Part shown: positions 1 through 8,228 of the stretch, piece by piece
How the letters are laid out: every line of letters begins with the position of its first letter
How positions within the stretch are numbered: position 1 is the stretch's first letter
NCBI GenBank assembly: GCA_965261775.1
Contig: OZ253477.1
Coordinates: 1,302,001 to 1,366,000 of the forward strand
Length of the DNA stretch: 64,000 bases
Direction of reading: 5' to 3'
Source of the DNA: G965261775 sp965261775
GTDB lineage: Bacteria; Pseudomonadota; Gammaproteobacteria; Eutrophobiales; Eutrophobiaceae
Program-made: the position numbers and the translations under genes
The notes under the pieces: generated by a model
Database searches by the model: none
Seen by the model: only the letters and a program-made list of their open reading frames with translations
Told to the model about the DNA's origin: nothing

Positions 1-827
1 TTCTGTATGTCACCAAAGACACCGGCAAACCGCATGTCACCCATCCGAGAAATCTGATTGTCATGGGCAAGCATAGCGAAGCGATATTGATAGAAAATTA
101 TGTCGGTCTGGATGCGGCGGACTACTTCACCAATACCGTGACGCAGATAGTGCTGGCTGAAAATGCAATACTCAGATATTACAAGGCACAAGAGGAAAGT
201 CCAAAAGCCAGCCACATCAGCAATTTGAACGTCAGGCAGGATAAGAACAGTCGCTTCGAATCGCACCTGCTCTCTCTCGGCGGCGCGTTGATACGCAACG
301 ACACCCACATCAGACTGACGGCGGAAGGCGCCGGGGTCATTATGCACGGCTTATACATGACTGAAGATCAGCAACATATTGATAATCACCTGCGGGTGGA
401 CCATTTAAGCCCGCATACGGTCAGTGTGCAGAATTATCGCGGCGTGTTGCGGGGTAAAAGCCGCGCCGTATTTAACGGCAAGATCGTTGTTCATCCGCAG
501 GCGCAAAAAACTGAATCCCGTCAAAACAACGCCAACCTGCTGTTGTCGGATGACGCTGAGATCGATACCAAACCGGAGCTTGAGATCTATGCCGATGATG
601 TCAAATGCAGTCATGGTGCGACCGTCGGCCAGCTTGATCAGGACATGCTGTTCTATCTGCGCACGCGCGCCATTGACGAGGCTACGGCGAAGAGTCTGTT
701 AACGTATACCTTCATGGCGGAAATCATCGCCGCAATCGATTCCACCCCGATTAGAAATGGCTTCAGGAACCGGGTGATCAACAAATTACCGGACGCGGGT
801 TTAATCAGCGAGTTTGTCGGTGAATAA
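1..827 (+). CDS. sufD: SufD, Fe-S cluster assembly scaffold subunit (5' end outside window)
   Basis: SufD is a partner of SufB and SufC in the SufBCD complex, which assembles iron-sulfur clusters in the cytosol under iron limitation or oxidative stress. About 274 residues are visible; the frame is open from base 3, so the start lies upstream of the window. The reading HPRNLIV followed by HSEAILIENYVG is the typical right-handed beta-helix core of the SufB/SufD family, and the C-terminal part with KCSHGATVGQLD and MLFYLRTRAID is characteristic of the family's end. The SufD rather than SufB assignment rests mainly on position: sufS follows directly, overlapping the 3' end by 14 bases, as in suf operons. 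The overlap suggests translational coupling. Confidence 0.93.
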   Translation, partial: LYVTKDTGKPHVTHPRNLIVMGKHSEAILIENYVGLDAADYFTNTVTQIVLAENAILRYYKAQEESPKASHISNLNVRQDKNSRFESHLLSLGGALIRNDTHIRLTAEGAGVIMHGLYMTEDQQHIDNHLRVDHLSPHTVSVQNYRGVLRGKSRAVFNGKIVVHPQAQKTESRQNNANLLLSDDAEIDTKPELEIYADDVKCSHGATVGQLDQDMLFYLRTRAIDEATAKSLLTYTFMAEIIAAIDSTPIRNGFRNRVINKLPDAGLISEFVGE

Positions 828-2079
828 ATCCGATACTATCGTCAGGCAGGGCGAACGGTCACAGTTTGATCCGGACAGAATCCGTACCGACTTTCCAATA
901 TTGAGTCGGCGGATTAACGGCAAACCGCTGGTTTATCTTGATAATGCGGCGACCGCGCAAAAACCGGAACAGGTGATTGAAACGCTGAACAGATACTATT
1001 CCAGCTACAACGCCAATGTCCACCGGGGCGTGCATACCTTGAGTGAAAAAGCAACAGCAGAGTACGAAGCCGTGCGCGACAAGGTGAAAAAATTTCTCAA
1101 CGCCGGTTCGACGAAAGAGATCATATTCGTCCGTGGCGCGACCGAAGCGATCAATCTCGTTGCGCAAAGTTTTGGTCGCAATACGCTGAAGTCTGATGAT
1201 GAAGTCATCATCAGCGAACTGGAACACCATTCCAATATCGTCCCCTGGCAAATGCTCTGCGAGCAGACCGGTGCCACGCTCAAATATGTACCCATTAACG
1301 ATCATGGGGAATTAATAATGGACGAATATGAAAGACTATTGACAGACCGGACACGCATAGTGGCTATCGGCCATGTCTCAAACGCGCTTGGCACGATTAA
1401 TCCGATAAAAAAAATAATTGACGAGGCGCACATGGTCGGCGCGAAGGTCCTGATTGATGGGGCACAGTCCGTGCCACACGTGCCAGTTGACGTCACCACG
1501 CTGGACTGTGATTTCTACGTGTTTTCCGGTCATAAACTCTTTGGGCCAACCGGCATCGGGGTACTTTACGGCAAAGAAGTGCTCCTGGATACCATGCCCC
1601 CCTATCAGGGCGGTGGCGATATGATCAAGACGGTGAGCATGACAGAGACTCGCTACAATGACCTGCCCTATAAATTTGAAGCAGGCACGCCGCATATCGC
1701 CGGAGCGATCGGGCTGGGCGCAGCACTGGATTATGTCAACAATCTTGACTTTGAACAGATGATGCGACACGAGGCCGATCTGTTGCGCTATGCCAATGAA
1801 CAGGCGGGGAATATCTCTGGCTTCAATCCGGTGGGCACGGCGAAAGAAAAAATAGGCGTACTGTCATTCACGCTGAAAGATATTCATCCCCACGATATCG
1901 GCACTATTCTGGACAGTGAAGGCATCGCGATTCGCGCCGGACATCATTGTGCGATGCCGGTCATGGAACGTTTCCGCATTCCCGCCACGGCGCGGGCGTC
2001 TTTTGCTTTTTATAATACGCATCAGGAAGTTGATGCCCTGATGCGGGCCCTCGAAAAATGCAAACAGGTATTCGCCTGA
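814..2079 (+). CDS. sufS: SufS cysteine desulfurase
   Basis: This PLP enzyme takes sulfur from cysteine, leaving alanine and an enzyme persulfide that feeds the SufU/SufBCD scaffold. At 421 residues it has the normal length for group II desulfurases. The PLP lysine is in SGHKLFGPTG (about residue 241) and the catalytic cysteine in RAGHHCAMP (about residue 379). The N-terminal YLDNAATAQKP motif is also typical. The first usable start is TTG at 814 inside the end of sufD, with GTG at 820 as an alternative; no ATG is available nearby. It abuts sufU with no gap, which fits one operon. Confidence 0.96.
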   Translation: MSVNKSDTIVRQGERSQFDPDRIRTDFPILSRRINGKPLVYLDNAATAQKPEQVIETLNRYYSSYNANVHRGVHTLSEKATAEYEAVRDKVKKFLNAGSTKEIIFVRGATEAINLVAQSFGRNTLKSDDEVIISELEHHSNIVPWQMLCEQTGATLKYVPINDHGELIMDEYERLLTDRTRIVAIGHVSNALGTINPIKKIIDEAHMVGAKVLIDGAQSVPHVPVDVTTLDCDFYVFSGHKLFGPTGIGVLYGKEVLLDTMPPYQGGGDMIKTVSMTETRYNDLPYKFEAGTPHIAGAIGLGAALDYVNNLDFEQMMRHEADLLRYANEQAGNISGFNPVGTAKEKIGVLSFTLKDIHPHDIGTILDSEGIAIRAGHHCAMPVMERFRIPATARASFAFYNTHQEVDALMRALEKCKQVFA

Positions 2080-2526
2080 ATGTTTGATATCAAAAGTCTG
2101 TATCAGGAAGTGATCGTTGATCATAACCGTAGCCCGCGAAACTTTCGCAAAATTGAAAATGCCGACCATGTGCTTGAAGGGTTCAATCCAGTCTGCGGTG
2201 ATAAACTGACCCTGTATTTGAAAACGCACGACGGAATCATTGACGACATTTCCTTTGACGGTTCCGGTTGTGCCATATCAGTCGCGTCTGCGTCTCTGAT
2301 GACCGAAAACCTGAAGGGCAGGAGCATGCAGGCAGCCGAGAAGTTGTTTGAACAATTTCACAGGCTGATTACCACGGACGAAGAGACAGACCCTGTCCAT
2401 CTGGGAAAACTGGCGGCACTGGCCGGTGTCAAGGACTATCCTTCCCGGGTAAAATGCGCGTCGCTTTGTTGGCACACCCTGCGCGCGGCAATACAAGGCC
2501 AGGATGTCCCTGTGAGTACCGAATAA
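2080..2526 (+). CDS. sufU: SufU-type Fe-S scaffold / sulfur-transfer protein
   Basis: This 148-residue protein of the SufU (IscU-like) family accepts sulfur from SufS and passes it to the scaffold. The family's zinc/sulfur ligands are visible: Cys39 and Asp41 in NPVCGDKL, Cys64 in GSGCAIS and Cys126 in VKCASLC. The long insertion between the second and third cysteines fits SufU rather than IscU. The ATG follows the sufS stop codon immediately, so the two are surely co-transcribed and probably coupled. Having SufU in the operon, with no SufE visible, points to the SufS-SufU type of desulfurase activation. Confidence 0.94.
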   Translation: MFDIKSLYQEVIVDHNRSPRNFRKIENADHVLEGFNPVCGDKLTLYLKTHDGIIDDISFDGSGCAISVASASLMTENLKGRSMQAAEKLFEQFHRLITTDEETDPVHLGKLAALAGVKDYPSRVKCASLCWHTLRAAIQGQDVPVSTE

Positions 2527-2545
2527 CATAACGGCGCCGAGAATC

Positions 2546-3103
2546 ATGCAGGAAAATAAACCGATCACCCTGAACCGCGATTGCGATGCCGTGCTGATCC
2601 CGATGGGTACACCGATTACCCTGCCGGAAGGAAGTATGGTACTCATCACCCAGGCACTCGGCGGGAGTTACACGGTGAATATCAACGGCAATCTGGCCCG
2701 TATTGACGCCAGAAACGCCGATGCCCTGGGTTTTGAAGTCGAAAATAAAACGGACGCCGTAGAGGAAAAAAAACTCACTGGTGACGGAAGCGTTGACGAA
2801 GATCTAATCTGGACACAATTGAGAACCTGCTACGACCCGGAGATCCCGATCAATATCGTTGAACTCGGGCTCATCTACAGATGCGAGATTACCCCGTTAG
2901 GCAAAGAAGGCAATCAGGTAGATATCGTCATGACCCTGACGGCGGCGGGTTGCGGCATGGGCGAATTTTTGGCGGAGGACATACGCGACAAGGTATTGAC
3001 AGTACCGAACGTCACCCGGGTCAATGTAGAAGTGACCTTTGACCCGCCCTGGAGCCAGGAAATGATGTCCGAGGCCGCCCGGCTTGAAACGGGCATGTAT
3101 TAA
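2546..3103 (+). CDS. sufT: SufT, DUF59/MIP18-family Fe-S assembly protein
   Basis: This 185-residue protein combines an N-terminal extension with a DUF59 (MIP18/PaaD-like) domain at about residues 85-165, the arrangement of the putative Fe-S maturation factor SufT. Visible motifs include the DPEIPINIVELGLIY start of the domain and the MTLTAAGCGMG turn with the conserved cysteine. DUF59 proteins act late in cluster delivery to client enzymes. It sits 19 bases after sufU and is followed by a Rieske protein, so it is read as part of the suf operon. The exact step it performs is known only in outline for the family. Confidence 0.9.
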   Translation: MQENKPITLNRDCDAVLIPMGTPITLPEGSMVLITQALGGSYTVNINGNLARIDARNADALGFEVENKTDAVEEKKLTGDGSVDEDLIWTQLRTCYDPEIPINIVELGLIYRCEITPLGKEGNQVDIVMTLTAAGCGMGEFLAEDIRDKVLTVPNVTRVNVEVTFDPPWSQEMMSEAARLETGMY

Positions 3104-3132
3104 TTCCGTATATCGCATAACGGATTTTTAAT

Positions 3133-3468
3133 ATGGCAGGCTGGTTTGATGTCGCTTTGGAAGAGCAACTGTCGCAAGGACAGGCAAAGCTGTTTGAAAT
3201 GGATAATATCATGGTCGCCGTTTTCGCTCTGGACGGCCAATATTATGCCATTGAAGATGTCTGCTCGCATGACGGATCGGCCATGCTGGGTTGCGGCTTG
3301 CCGCAGGATAAGGTAATTGACGGCAATGAAATAGTCTGTCCCCGTCATGGCGCACGCTTTTGCATCAAAACCGGCGATGCCCTGACCCCCCCCGCCTGTA
3401 AGCCGATACGCACCTTTCCCGTCAGAGTCAGGGACGGCCGTATCCAGATCACCGACGACCGCCTGTAA
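3133..3468 (+). CDS. Rieske-type [2Fe-2S] ferredoxin
   Basis: This small soluble protein of 111 residues carries a complete Rieske cluster site: Cys44-x-His46 in VCSHDG and Cys69-x-x-His72 in VCPRHGARF. It resembles the ferredoxin components of non-haem iron oxygenases and NirD-like proteins. There is no membrane anchor or signal peptide. It lies 29 bases after sufT and probably ends the suf operon. Rieske ferredoxins are often found at this position in suf operons, but its electron partner cannot be read from the sequence. No oxygenase gene is nearby. Confidence 0.88.
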   Translation: MAGWFDVALEEQLSQGQAKLFEMDNIMVAVFALDGQYYAIEDVCSHDGSAMLGCGLPQDKVIDGNEIVCPRHGARFCIKTGDALTPPACKPIRTFPVRVRDGRIQITDDRL

Positions 3469-3564
3469 ATTTAACGGATAAGGGCCGTTGGCTGGCGGGT
3501 ACTATGCGGACGACGATATATATCTGGTGGATAATAAAGACGCGGCAACGCCGCGGGGCATTTA

Positions 3565-4464
3565 TCATCCATTATCCCTTCCCTTTCTCATGTTCTCCTG
3601 TTTCAGACGAAACAGCGCGGAAATGTCTTCGTCGCCATAGCCGGCATCCATCAGCTTTTGGTAATGTATCAGCGTCATCTCAATAATGGGCAAGGTGTTA
3701 TTCCCAATGGATTTGGTCATGTTCCGGCAGATTGAAAGGTCTTTATGATGCAGGGCGAGTTTGAAACCGGGCTCATAGATTCCATTCAGCATGGTCTTGC
3801 CGCGATGTTCCAGAAACCAGTTACCGGCGGCTCCGGTAGAAACAATATCCACCACTTTATCCATATCCAGCCCCATGGCCTGACCGAAAACAAGCGCCTC
3901 GGTAACGGCCTGATTGATACCGGCGGCCATGACCTGATTCACCGCCTTGGTCGCCTGACCGGAACCGGTTGCCCCGAGATGTGTAATCGTTCTGGCAATG
4001 TTGCCCAGAGTCGGACGCGCTTTTTCCAATATTGCCTCATCCCCGCCGACCATCATCGCCAGCATGCCTTCCCTCGCACCCTCAACACCCCCGGATACCG
4101 GACAATCAAGAAAATACGCGTCACACTCGTCTAACAGACCGGCGGCCTGTTTCGCCGTCTCCGCGCTAACAGTTGACGTATCGACAACAATAGCGCCGGA
4201 TTGAACACCGGCTTTGACGGCCTGTACCATCTCCAGCACATCTTCGTCGCAGGAGACGCAGACAATGATCAGCTCGCACTGTTTGGCCAGTTCGGCAGGC
4301 GTGGCTGAGACGATACAATCACACTCACGGGCAATCTGTTCCGCCTTTGCCGTCGTACGGTTAAACACTGTCTGCAGACAGTCGTTTTTGGCGAAATTTC
4401 TCGCCATGTGTGCGCCCATGGCGCCCAGTCCGATCACCCCTGTTTTCATCATCCTGTTATTCAT
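3565..4464 (-). CDS. NAD(P)-dependent beta-hydroxyacid dehydrogenase (3-hydroxyisobutyrate dehydrogenase family)
   Basis: An enzyme of about 299 residues with the N-terminal Rossmann motif VIGLGAMGAHMARN, the substrate-binding segment DCPVSGG, and the catalytic lysine in GSGQATKAVNQ. The C-terminal HHKDL segment is also typical. The family includes 3-hydroxyisobutyrate dehydrogenase, tartronate semialdehyde reductase (GarR/GlxR) and succinic semialdehyde reductases; the substrate cannot be decided here. The start is ambiguous: ATG at 4464 has no good ribosome site, and ATG codons a few residues later in the MMKTGV segment are alternatives. It is convergent with the suf operon and stands alone. 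Confidence 0.88.
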   Translation of the reverse strand: MNNRMMKTGVIGLGAMGAHMARNFAKNDCLQTVFNRTTAKAEQIARECDCIVSATPAELAKQCELIIVCVSCDEDVLEMVQAVKAGVQSGAIVVDTSTVSAETAKQAAGLLDECDAYFLDCPVSGGVEGAREGMLAMMVGGDEAILEKARPTLGNIARTITHLGATGSGQATKAVNQVMAAGINQAVTEALVFGQAMGLDMDKVVDIVSTGAAGNWFLEHRGKTMLNGIYEPGFKLALHHKDLSICRNMTKSIGNNTLPIIEMTLIHYQKLMDAGYGDEDISALFRLKQENMRKGRDNG

Positions 4465-4591
4465 CAAGTAAAAGTTATTACCGCCTGGGAAACACAGTTC
4501 CTGTACATGTCTATAAATTTATAAAGGAAGAGTTTATGATAGCCCACCTGCGGAGAAATACGGTAGATTAATCCCAACCCATTTTAGGATA

Positions 4592-4600
4592 TGCTATAAT
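4592..4600 (+). promoter_or_regulatory. Extended -10 promoter for the lipoprotein/cytochrome pair
   Basis: A consensus TATAAT at 4595-4600 preceded by TGC gives an extended -10 element. There is no good -35 hexamer at 17 bases, as is common for extended -10 promoters. A strong ribosome site (GGAGG at 4616-4620) follows, eight bases ahead of the ATG at 4628. Confidence 0.5.
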
Positions 4601-4627
4601 TTCCAGCAATCTTCTGGAGGAAGCATT

Positions 4628-4837
4628 ATGAAAAAATCAATTCAATTAATGAGTATCGTCCTTGCTGCGGGTCTTGCCGCCTGCGGCGTTGATGAACCTG
4701 GCAGTCATGCCCCGGCAGAAACCCAGATAGAGGGACCGATCACGCCGGAAAACACGCTAATGGTAGGTAGCGGTTGGGACCTCAACGCTATTGAACGGGC
4801 TGAGGGCGTTGTCTATATGGATGATATTTACAAATAG
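4628..4837 (+). CDS. Small predicted lipoprotein, function unknown
   Basis: A 69-residue protein that I do not recognise. It starts with a lipoprotein signal peptide: basic MKK, a hydrophobic stretch and the lipobox LAAC at about residues 16-19. The mature part is about 50 residues, acidic, and ends in VVYMDDIYK. It has a strong GGAGG ribosome site and a near-consensus promoter, so it looks well expressed. A cytochrome c gene follows 41 bases downstream on the same strand, and the two probably form one unit. Lipidated localisation in the cell envelope is inferred from the signal only. Confidence 0.7.
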   Translation: MKKSIQLMSIVLAAGLAACGVDEPGSHAPAETQIEGPITPENTLMVGSGWDLNAIERAEGVVYMDDIYK

Positions 4838-4878
4838 CCTGAAATCAAATAAAGAATACTCCCCGGAAATATTGTCTG

Positions 4879-5409
4879 ATGATTAAATTAACCGGTGCTC
4901 GTTTATTCCCGATACCCATTGCTATTATGGGGTTGCTTCTATCTTGTAACGACAGTGGAGCACCGTGGGAAAAAGGCGGTAACGAAATAAAAGCGCCGTC
5001 TTCTGCTCAGGTGGTGACAATGTCCCCTGTTGAAACAACATCGTCGGCCTCCGCCGAAAAAGCGCTCCCCGTCGTAGCGGACAAACCCTACCAGATCATT
5101 GACGGCAAGATCAGTCAAAACGCCGTAGAAGGCTGGAAGACCTATAATGGAGGAGGTTGCGGTACTTGCCACGGCAAAGGCGGTATCGGTGCGGTCGGGC
5201 CTGACCTTGCCGAAAGCGTGGCAAAAAAAATAAGTAAGGACAAGTTTATGGATATTGTCATAAACGGTCGCCCCGGTACCATGATGCGTCCGCATAAAAC
5301 CAACAAACGGGTGATGGATAATCTGGACAATTTATACGCCTATCTGGCGGCGCGCGGTGACGACGTATTAGGCCCGGGGAACCTGATTAAATCGCCGTTC
5401 GGCAAATAG
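4879..5409 (+). CDS. Monohaem c-type cytochrome, predicted lipoprotein
   Basis: A 176-residue exported cytochrome. Residues 1-22 form a signal peptide ending in LLLSCN, so it may be lipid-anchored. A variable linker follows, and the haem site CGTCH is at residues 94-98, with the likely axial Met in GTMMRPH. The pattern after the haem motif, VGPDLAES ... DNLYAYLAARGDDVLG, resembles the cytochromes that accept electrons from PQQ alcohol/methanol dehydrogenases (XoxG/MxaG-like). That is inference, since no quinoprotein dehydrogenase gene is in the window. The gene follows the small lipoprotein and probably shares its promoter. Confidence 0.8.
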   Translation: MIKLTGARLFPIPIAIMGLLLSCNDSGAPWEKGGNEIKAPSSAQVVTMSPVETTSSASAEKALPVVADKPYQIIDGKISQNAVEGWKTYNGGGCGTCHGKGGIGAVGPDLAESVAKKISKDKFMDIVINGRPGTMMRPHKTNKRVMDNLDNLYAYLAARGDDVLGPGNLIKSPFGK

Positions 5410-5461
5410 ACCGGCTATACAACGTCGTGCTTTTTACACGCGCCGTCATATTTCTCCGCGC

Positions 5462-6580
5462 CTAAAACGAAAACAGCCAATAGCTCATTGCGCTGAACAG
5501 CGCGGCAACGGGCAATGTCAACAACCAGGAAATCAATATCACGGAGACAACCCGTTTATTTGTCTTGCCGGTGGTGATGCCGATTCCGAACAGGGAACCG
5601 ACCGAGACATGCGTGGTGGAGACGGGGACCCCCAGACGGCTGGCAAAGATCACCATAAAACCAGTGATCAGATTGGCGGTGAACCCCTGACCATGACTCA
5701 TCGGGGTGATTCGCCTGCCCATGGTCTCGGCGATATGTCTGGCGTTTAACAGGCCGCCAACGGCGATACCGACGGCAATGAACAACATACCCAGTTTGAT
5801 AGACAGGCCTTGTATCGCAATCAAGAGGGCAACGATCTTGGGCGTGTCATTCAGGCCACGGGCAAAACTGACCATGGCGGCGCTGAAGTAATGGCCAATA
5901 TCCAGCAGTTTCTGTAACCGGATCCCCAGAAAATGGCCAGTGTAATGTAACTGGCAGTTTTCCTGGCTGTCGATACTGGCATCTATCGCCTGCGGAAAAG
6001 CGGACGCCTGCTCCGCCGGAAGTGCGCTGACCGGCACAAATTGATTGGATTCCCCGATGCACACGCACCATTCTTTCGTGATGCCGATCACATTTCTGAT
6101 ATATCGAAAAACGATATACGCAAGAAAGGCCAGACAGACGGCGATAAACGGACTGACCAGCAAGGGGACAAAAAAGGTTTTGCCCAGATAATTGAAATTG
6201 ACCTCGGAACCCACCGCCATAATCCCGCTACCGGCCAGACCGCCCACAAGACTGTGCGTCGTGGAAATCGGCAGACCTTTAAGCGCCGTCAGTAAAACGG
6301 TCAGACCGGCGCCAGTGGCGACCGCCGCCAGAAACTCCGGCGACGTGGTGATTTCAATCGGCACCAGCCCTTTTCCGGAAAAGTTCTTGAGCAGTTTTTC
6401 CGCAAGGAAGATCGAACACATCGACCCCATAAACGTCGCAACGGTTGCCCAGCCAATCGCCAGACGATAATCGCTCACGCCGCTGCCGAATAAAGTCGCC
6501 ACCCCCTTGAAATTATCGTTGGCGCCGTTGGCATAGGCAAGGAAACAGGTCGCGATAAATAAAATAACAAATATAGCCAT
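5462..6580 (-). CDS. pit: PiT-family inorganic phosphate transporter
   Basis: An integral membrane protein of about 372 residues of the PiT family, which imports phosphate (often as a metal phosphate complex) with protons or sodium. The two inverted halves are each marked by a family signature: GANDNFKGVATLFGSG near the N-terminus and RGLNDTPK in the second half. Stretches such as ILFIATCFLAYANG and VLISWLLTLPVAALFS form the multiple transmembrane helices, separated by a hydrophilic central loop. The start is set at ATG 6580 (MAIFVILF), because the frame upstream is not hydrophobic and does not fit the family. No phoU-like gene is next to it. Confidence 0.9.
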   Translation of the reverse strand: MAIFVILFIATCFLAYANGANDNFKGVATLFGSGVSDYRLAIGWATVATFMGSMCSIFLAEKLLKNFSGKGLVPIEITTSPEFLAAVATGAGLTVLLTALKGLPISTTHSLVGGLAGSGIMAVGSEVNFNYLGKTFFVPLLVSPFIAVCLAFLAYIVFRYIRNVIGITKEWCVCIGESNQFVPVSALPAEQASAFPQAIDASIDSQENCQLHYTGHFLGIRLQKLLDIGHYFSAAMVSFARGLNDTPKIVALLIAIQGLSIKLGMLFIAVGIAVGGLLNARHIAETMGRRITPMSHGQGFTANLITGFMVIFASRLGVPVSTTHVSVGSLFGIGITTGKTNKRVVSVILISWLLTLPVAALFSAMSYWLFSF

Positions 6581-6887
6581 TATGTTTGATACAAGCGCTT
6601 GCTGTAGAAAATGGGGCCGGGGGGCAATCCCCCGCCGCAATCGCGGCCCGTCTTCGCCTTGTTTTTATGTCGCGGGATACCTCTGTGCCATAAACAGCCG
6701 TAGTCGAAATGCCTGCCGCCAACATAGCTTACCGCCGCATTTTAATCAAGCGGAAATTACCCCCCCTGTTTTCAATGTGGCGAGAAAAAAGCGGGAGAAA
6801 CCTTAAAGAGCATGATAGCATTGAACAATACGGATGAGGAGACCCCCCCGACCTCAAACCGTGCGGTGAGCGGGACAGGGACATGAG
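6581..6887. other. Intergenic region between pit and the ATPase gene
   Basis: About 300 bases without a credible gene between divergent genes, so it must hold both promoters. A short GC hairpin (five G-C pairs, CAAT loop) lies at 6619-6633 in the probable leader of pit. Nothing else was recognised. Confidence 0.4.
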
Positions 6888-8228
6888 ATGACAGACAAAC
6901 CCGATATCAGACAATTCATCCTCCGTGATGTGCGTTGCTTCGCCGATGAACAGCGGCTGAATATACGCCCGTTGACGTTCCTTGTCGGTGAAAACAGTAC
7001 CGGCAAATCCACCATACTGGCCTGCTTTCATGCGCTTGCGCGGTTTTTGCAGAGCGGGGGAAACTGGGGAAAATCACAAGCCGGCTTCTTTTTTAACGAA
7101 TCGCCCTATCAAATGGGCGTCTTCGCCGATATTGTCCGTAAATCAAGGCCACAGAAAGAGTCCTTCGCCCTAGGTTTCCGGATGCCCTTCAGTAAAAAGG
7201 AAACCGTGGACTGTGTCTATGAATTCGGCGCGTCTGCGGGCGGCGAAGCAGAGTGTAAAATAGCACGGTATAGTTTCAGCGCGGGGGGGCACATCTCTTT
7301 CACACTGTTTGCCGACGACCGGAAACTAAAAATAGACCAAACGGCAGACGATAAATTTGATCTTCAGGGACCGGTCGGTCTGGGAATAGATTTGGGTTAC
7401 ATCTGGGATATAGCTAATTTGCGTAATGGAGAGCGGCAAGAGTCTGAATCGTCTAAAGCGCTTCGGGAATTTCTAACCGCTAAATTTAAGCCCATCATCA
7501 ACCTTCCCCCCCAACTTTTTACGCGCATAATGCTGGAAATACAGTCTCCCTTGCCAAGAATTAAAAACTTCGCCCCGATCCGTTCAAGGCCGCGTCGCAC
7601 CTATAACCCCGGGGAAAGTCTGCACGGAGACCCCGAAGGCGGTGATATCCCGTTGCTTCTGCGCAATATGGATCAAAAACGGCTGGAGAACCTCAGGCGG
7701 GCATTAAACGCATTCGGCAAGGCCTCCGGTATGTTCAGTGATGTCCGTGTCAGAAAGCTGGGCAAGGCGAAAAACGAACCGTTTCAGGTCAGGATCAAGG
7801 TGAGGGGGCCGTCTGTCAATATGGTTGATGTTGGCTACGGCGTCAGTCAGATCCTGCCCGTGCTGGTCGGTATACTCGACAGTCCTGACCCCGCCTGTTT
7901 CGCGATGCAACAGCCCGAGGTACATCTGCACCCCAGGGCACAGGCGGAGCTGACCTCGTTGATGGTTGAGCTTTATCAGGTAAAAGGCCATCATTTTCTG
8001 CTGGAGACGCACAGCGATTTTATGCTGGACCGGGCGGTCATTGAAATACGGCGCGGCAGGATTGCCCCGGAGGATGTCTCGCTGATCTACCTGGAACCGA
8101 AGGGCAATATGGTCAAGGCGCACAATATTACCTTTGACAACCTTGGCAATATGCAGGGCGTACCGAAGGGCTACCGTGATTTTTTCCTGAAAGAGGCTGA
8201 CGCTTTTCTGGGCTTTGGAGACGAATAG
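6888..8228 (+). CDS. AAA ATPase, OLD/SMC-like (AAA_15/AAA_21 type), probable defence component
   Basis: A 446-residue ABC/SMC-like ATPase with no transmembrane segment. The N-terminus begins with a strand pattern followed by the Walker A VGENSTGKST (Gly34-Thr42). A long central region follows, then the C-terminal signature region GYGVSQILP, the Walker B MQQPEVHLHPRAQ and the switch LLETHSDFMLDR. This is the layout of single-gene AAA_15/AAA_21 ATPases found in anti-phage and toxin-antitoxin loci (OLD-like, Septu PtuA-like, DUF3696 group), but there is no TOPRIM domain. The gene abuts a PIN-like gene with no gap (TAG then ATG), so the two almost certainly work together. The substrate is unknown. 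Confidence 0.82.
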   Translation: MTDKPDIRQFILRDVRCFADEQRLNIRPLTFLVGENSTGKSTILACFHALARFLQSGGNWGKSQAGFFFNESPYQMGVFADIVRKSRPQKESFALGFRMPFSKKETVDCVYEFGASAGGEAECKIARYSFSAGGHISFTLFADDRKLKIDQTADDKFDLQGPVGLGIDLGYIWDIANLRNGERQESESSKALREFLTAKFKPIINLPPQLFTRIMLEIQSPLPRIKNFAPIRSRPRRTYNPGESLHGDPEGGDIPLLLRNMDQKRLENLRRALNAFGKASGMFSDVRVRKLGKAKNEPFQVRIKVRGPSVNMVDVGYGVSQILPVLVGILDSPDPACFAMQQPEVHLHPRAQAELTSLMVELYQVKGHHFLLETHSDFMLDRAVIEIRRGRIAPEDVSLIYLEPKGNMVKAHNITFDNLGNMQGVPKGYRDFFLKEADAFLGFGDE

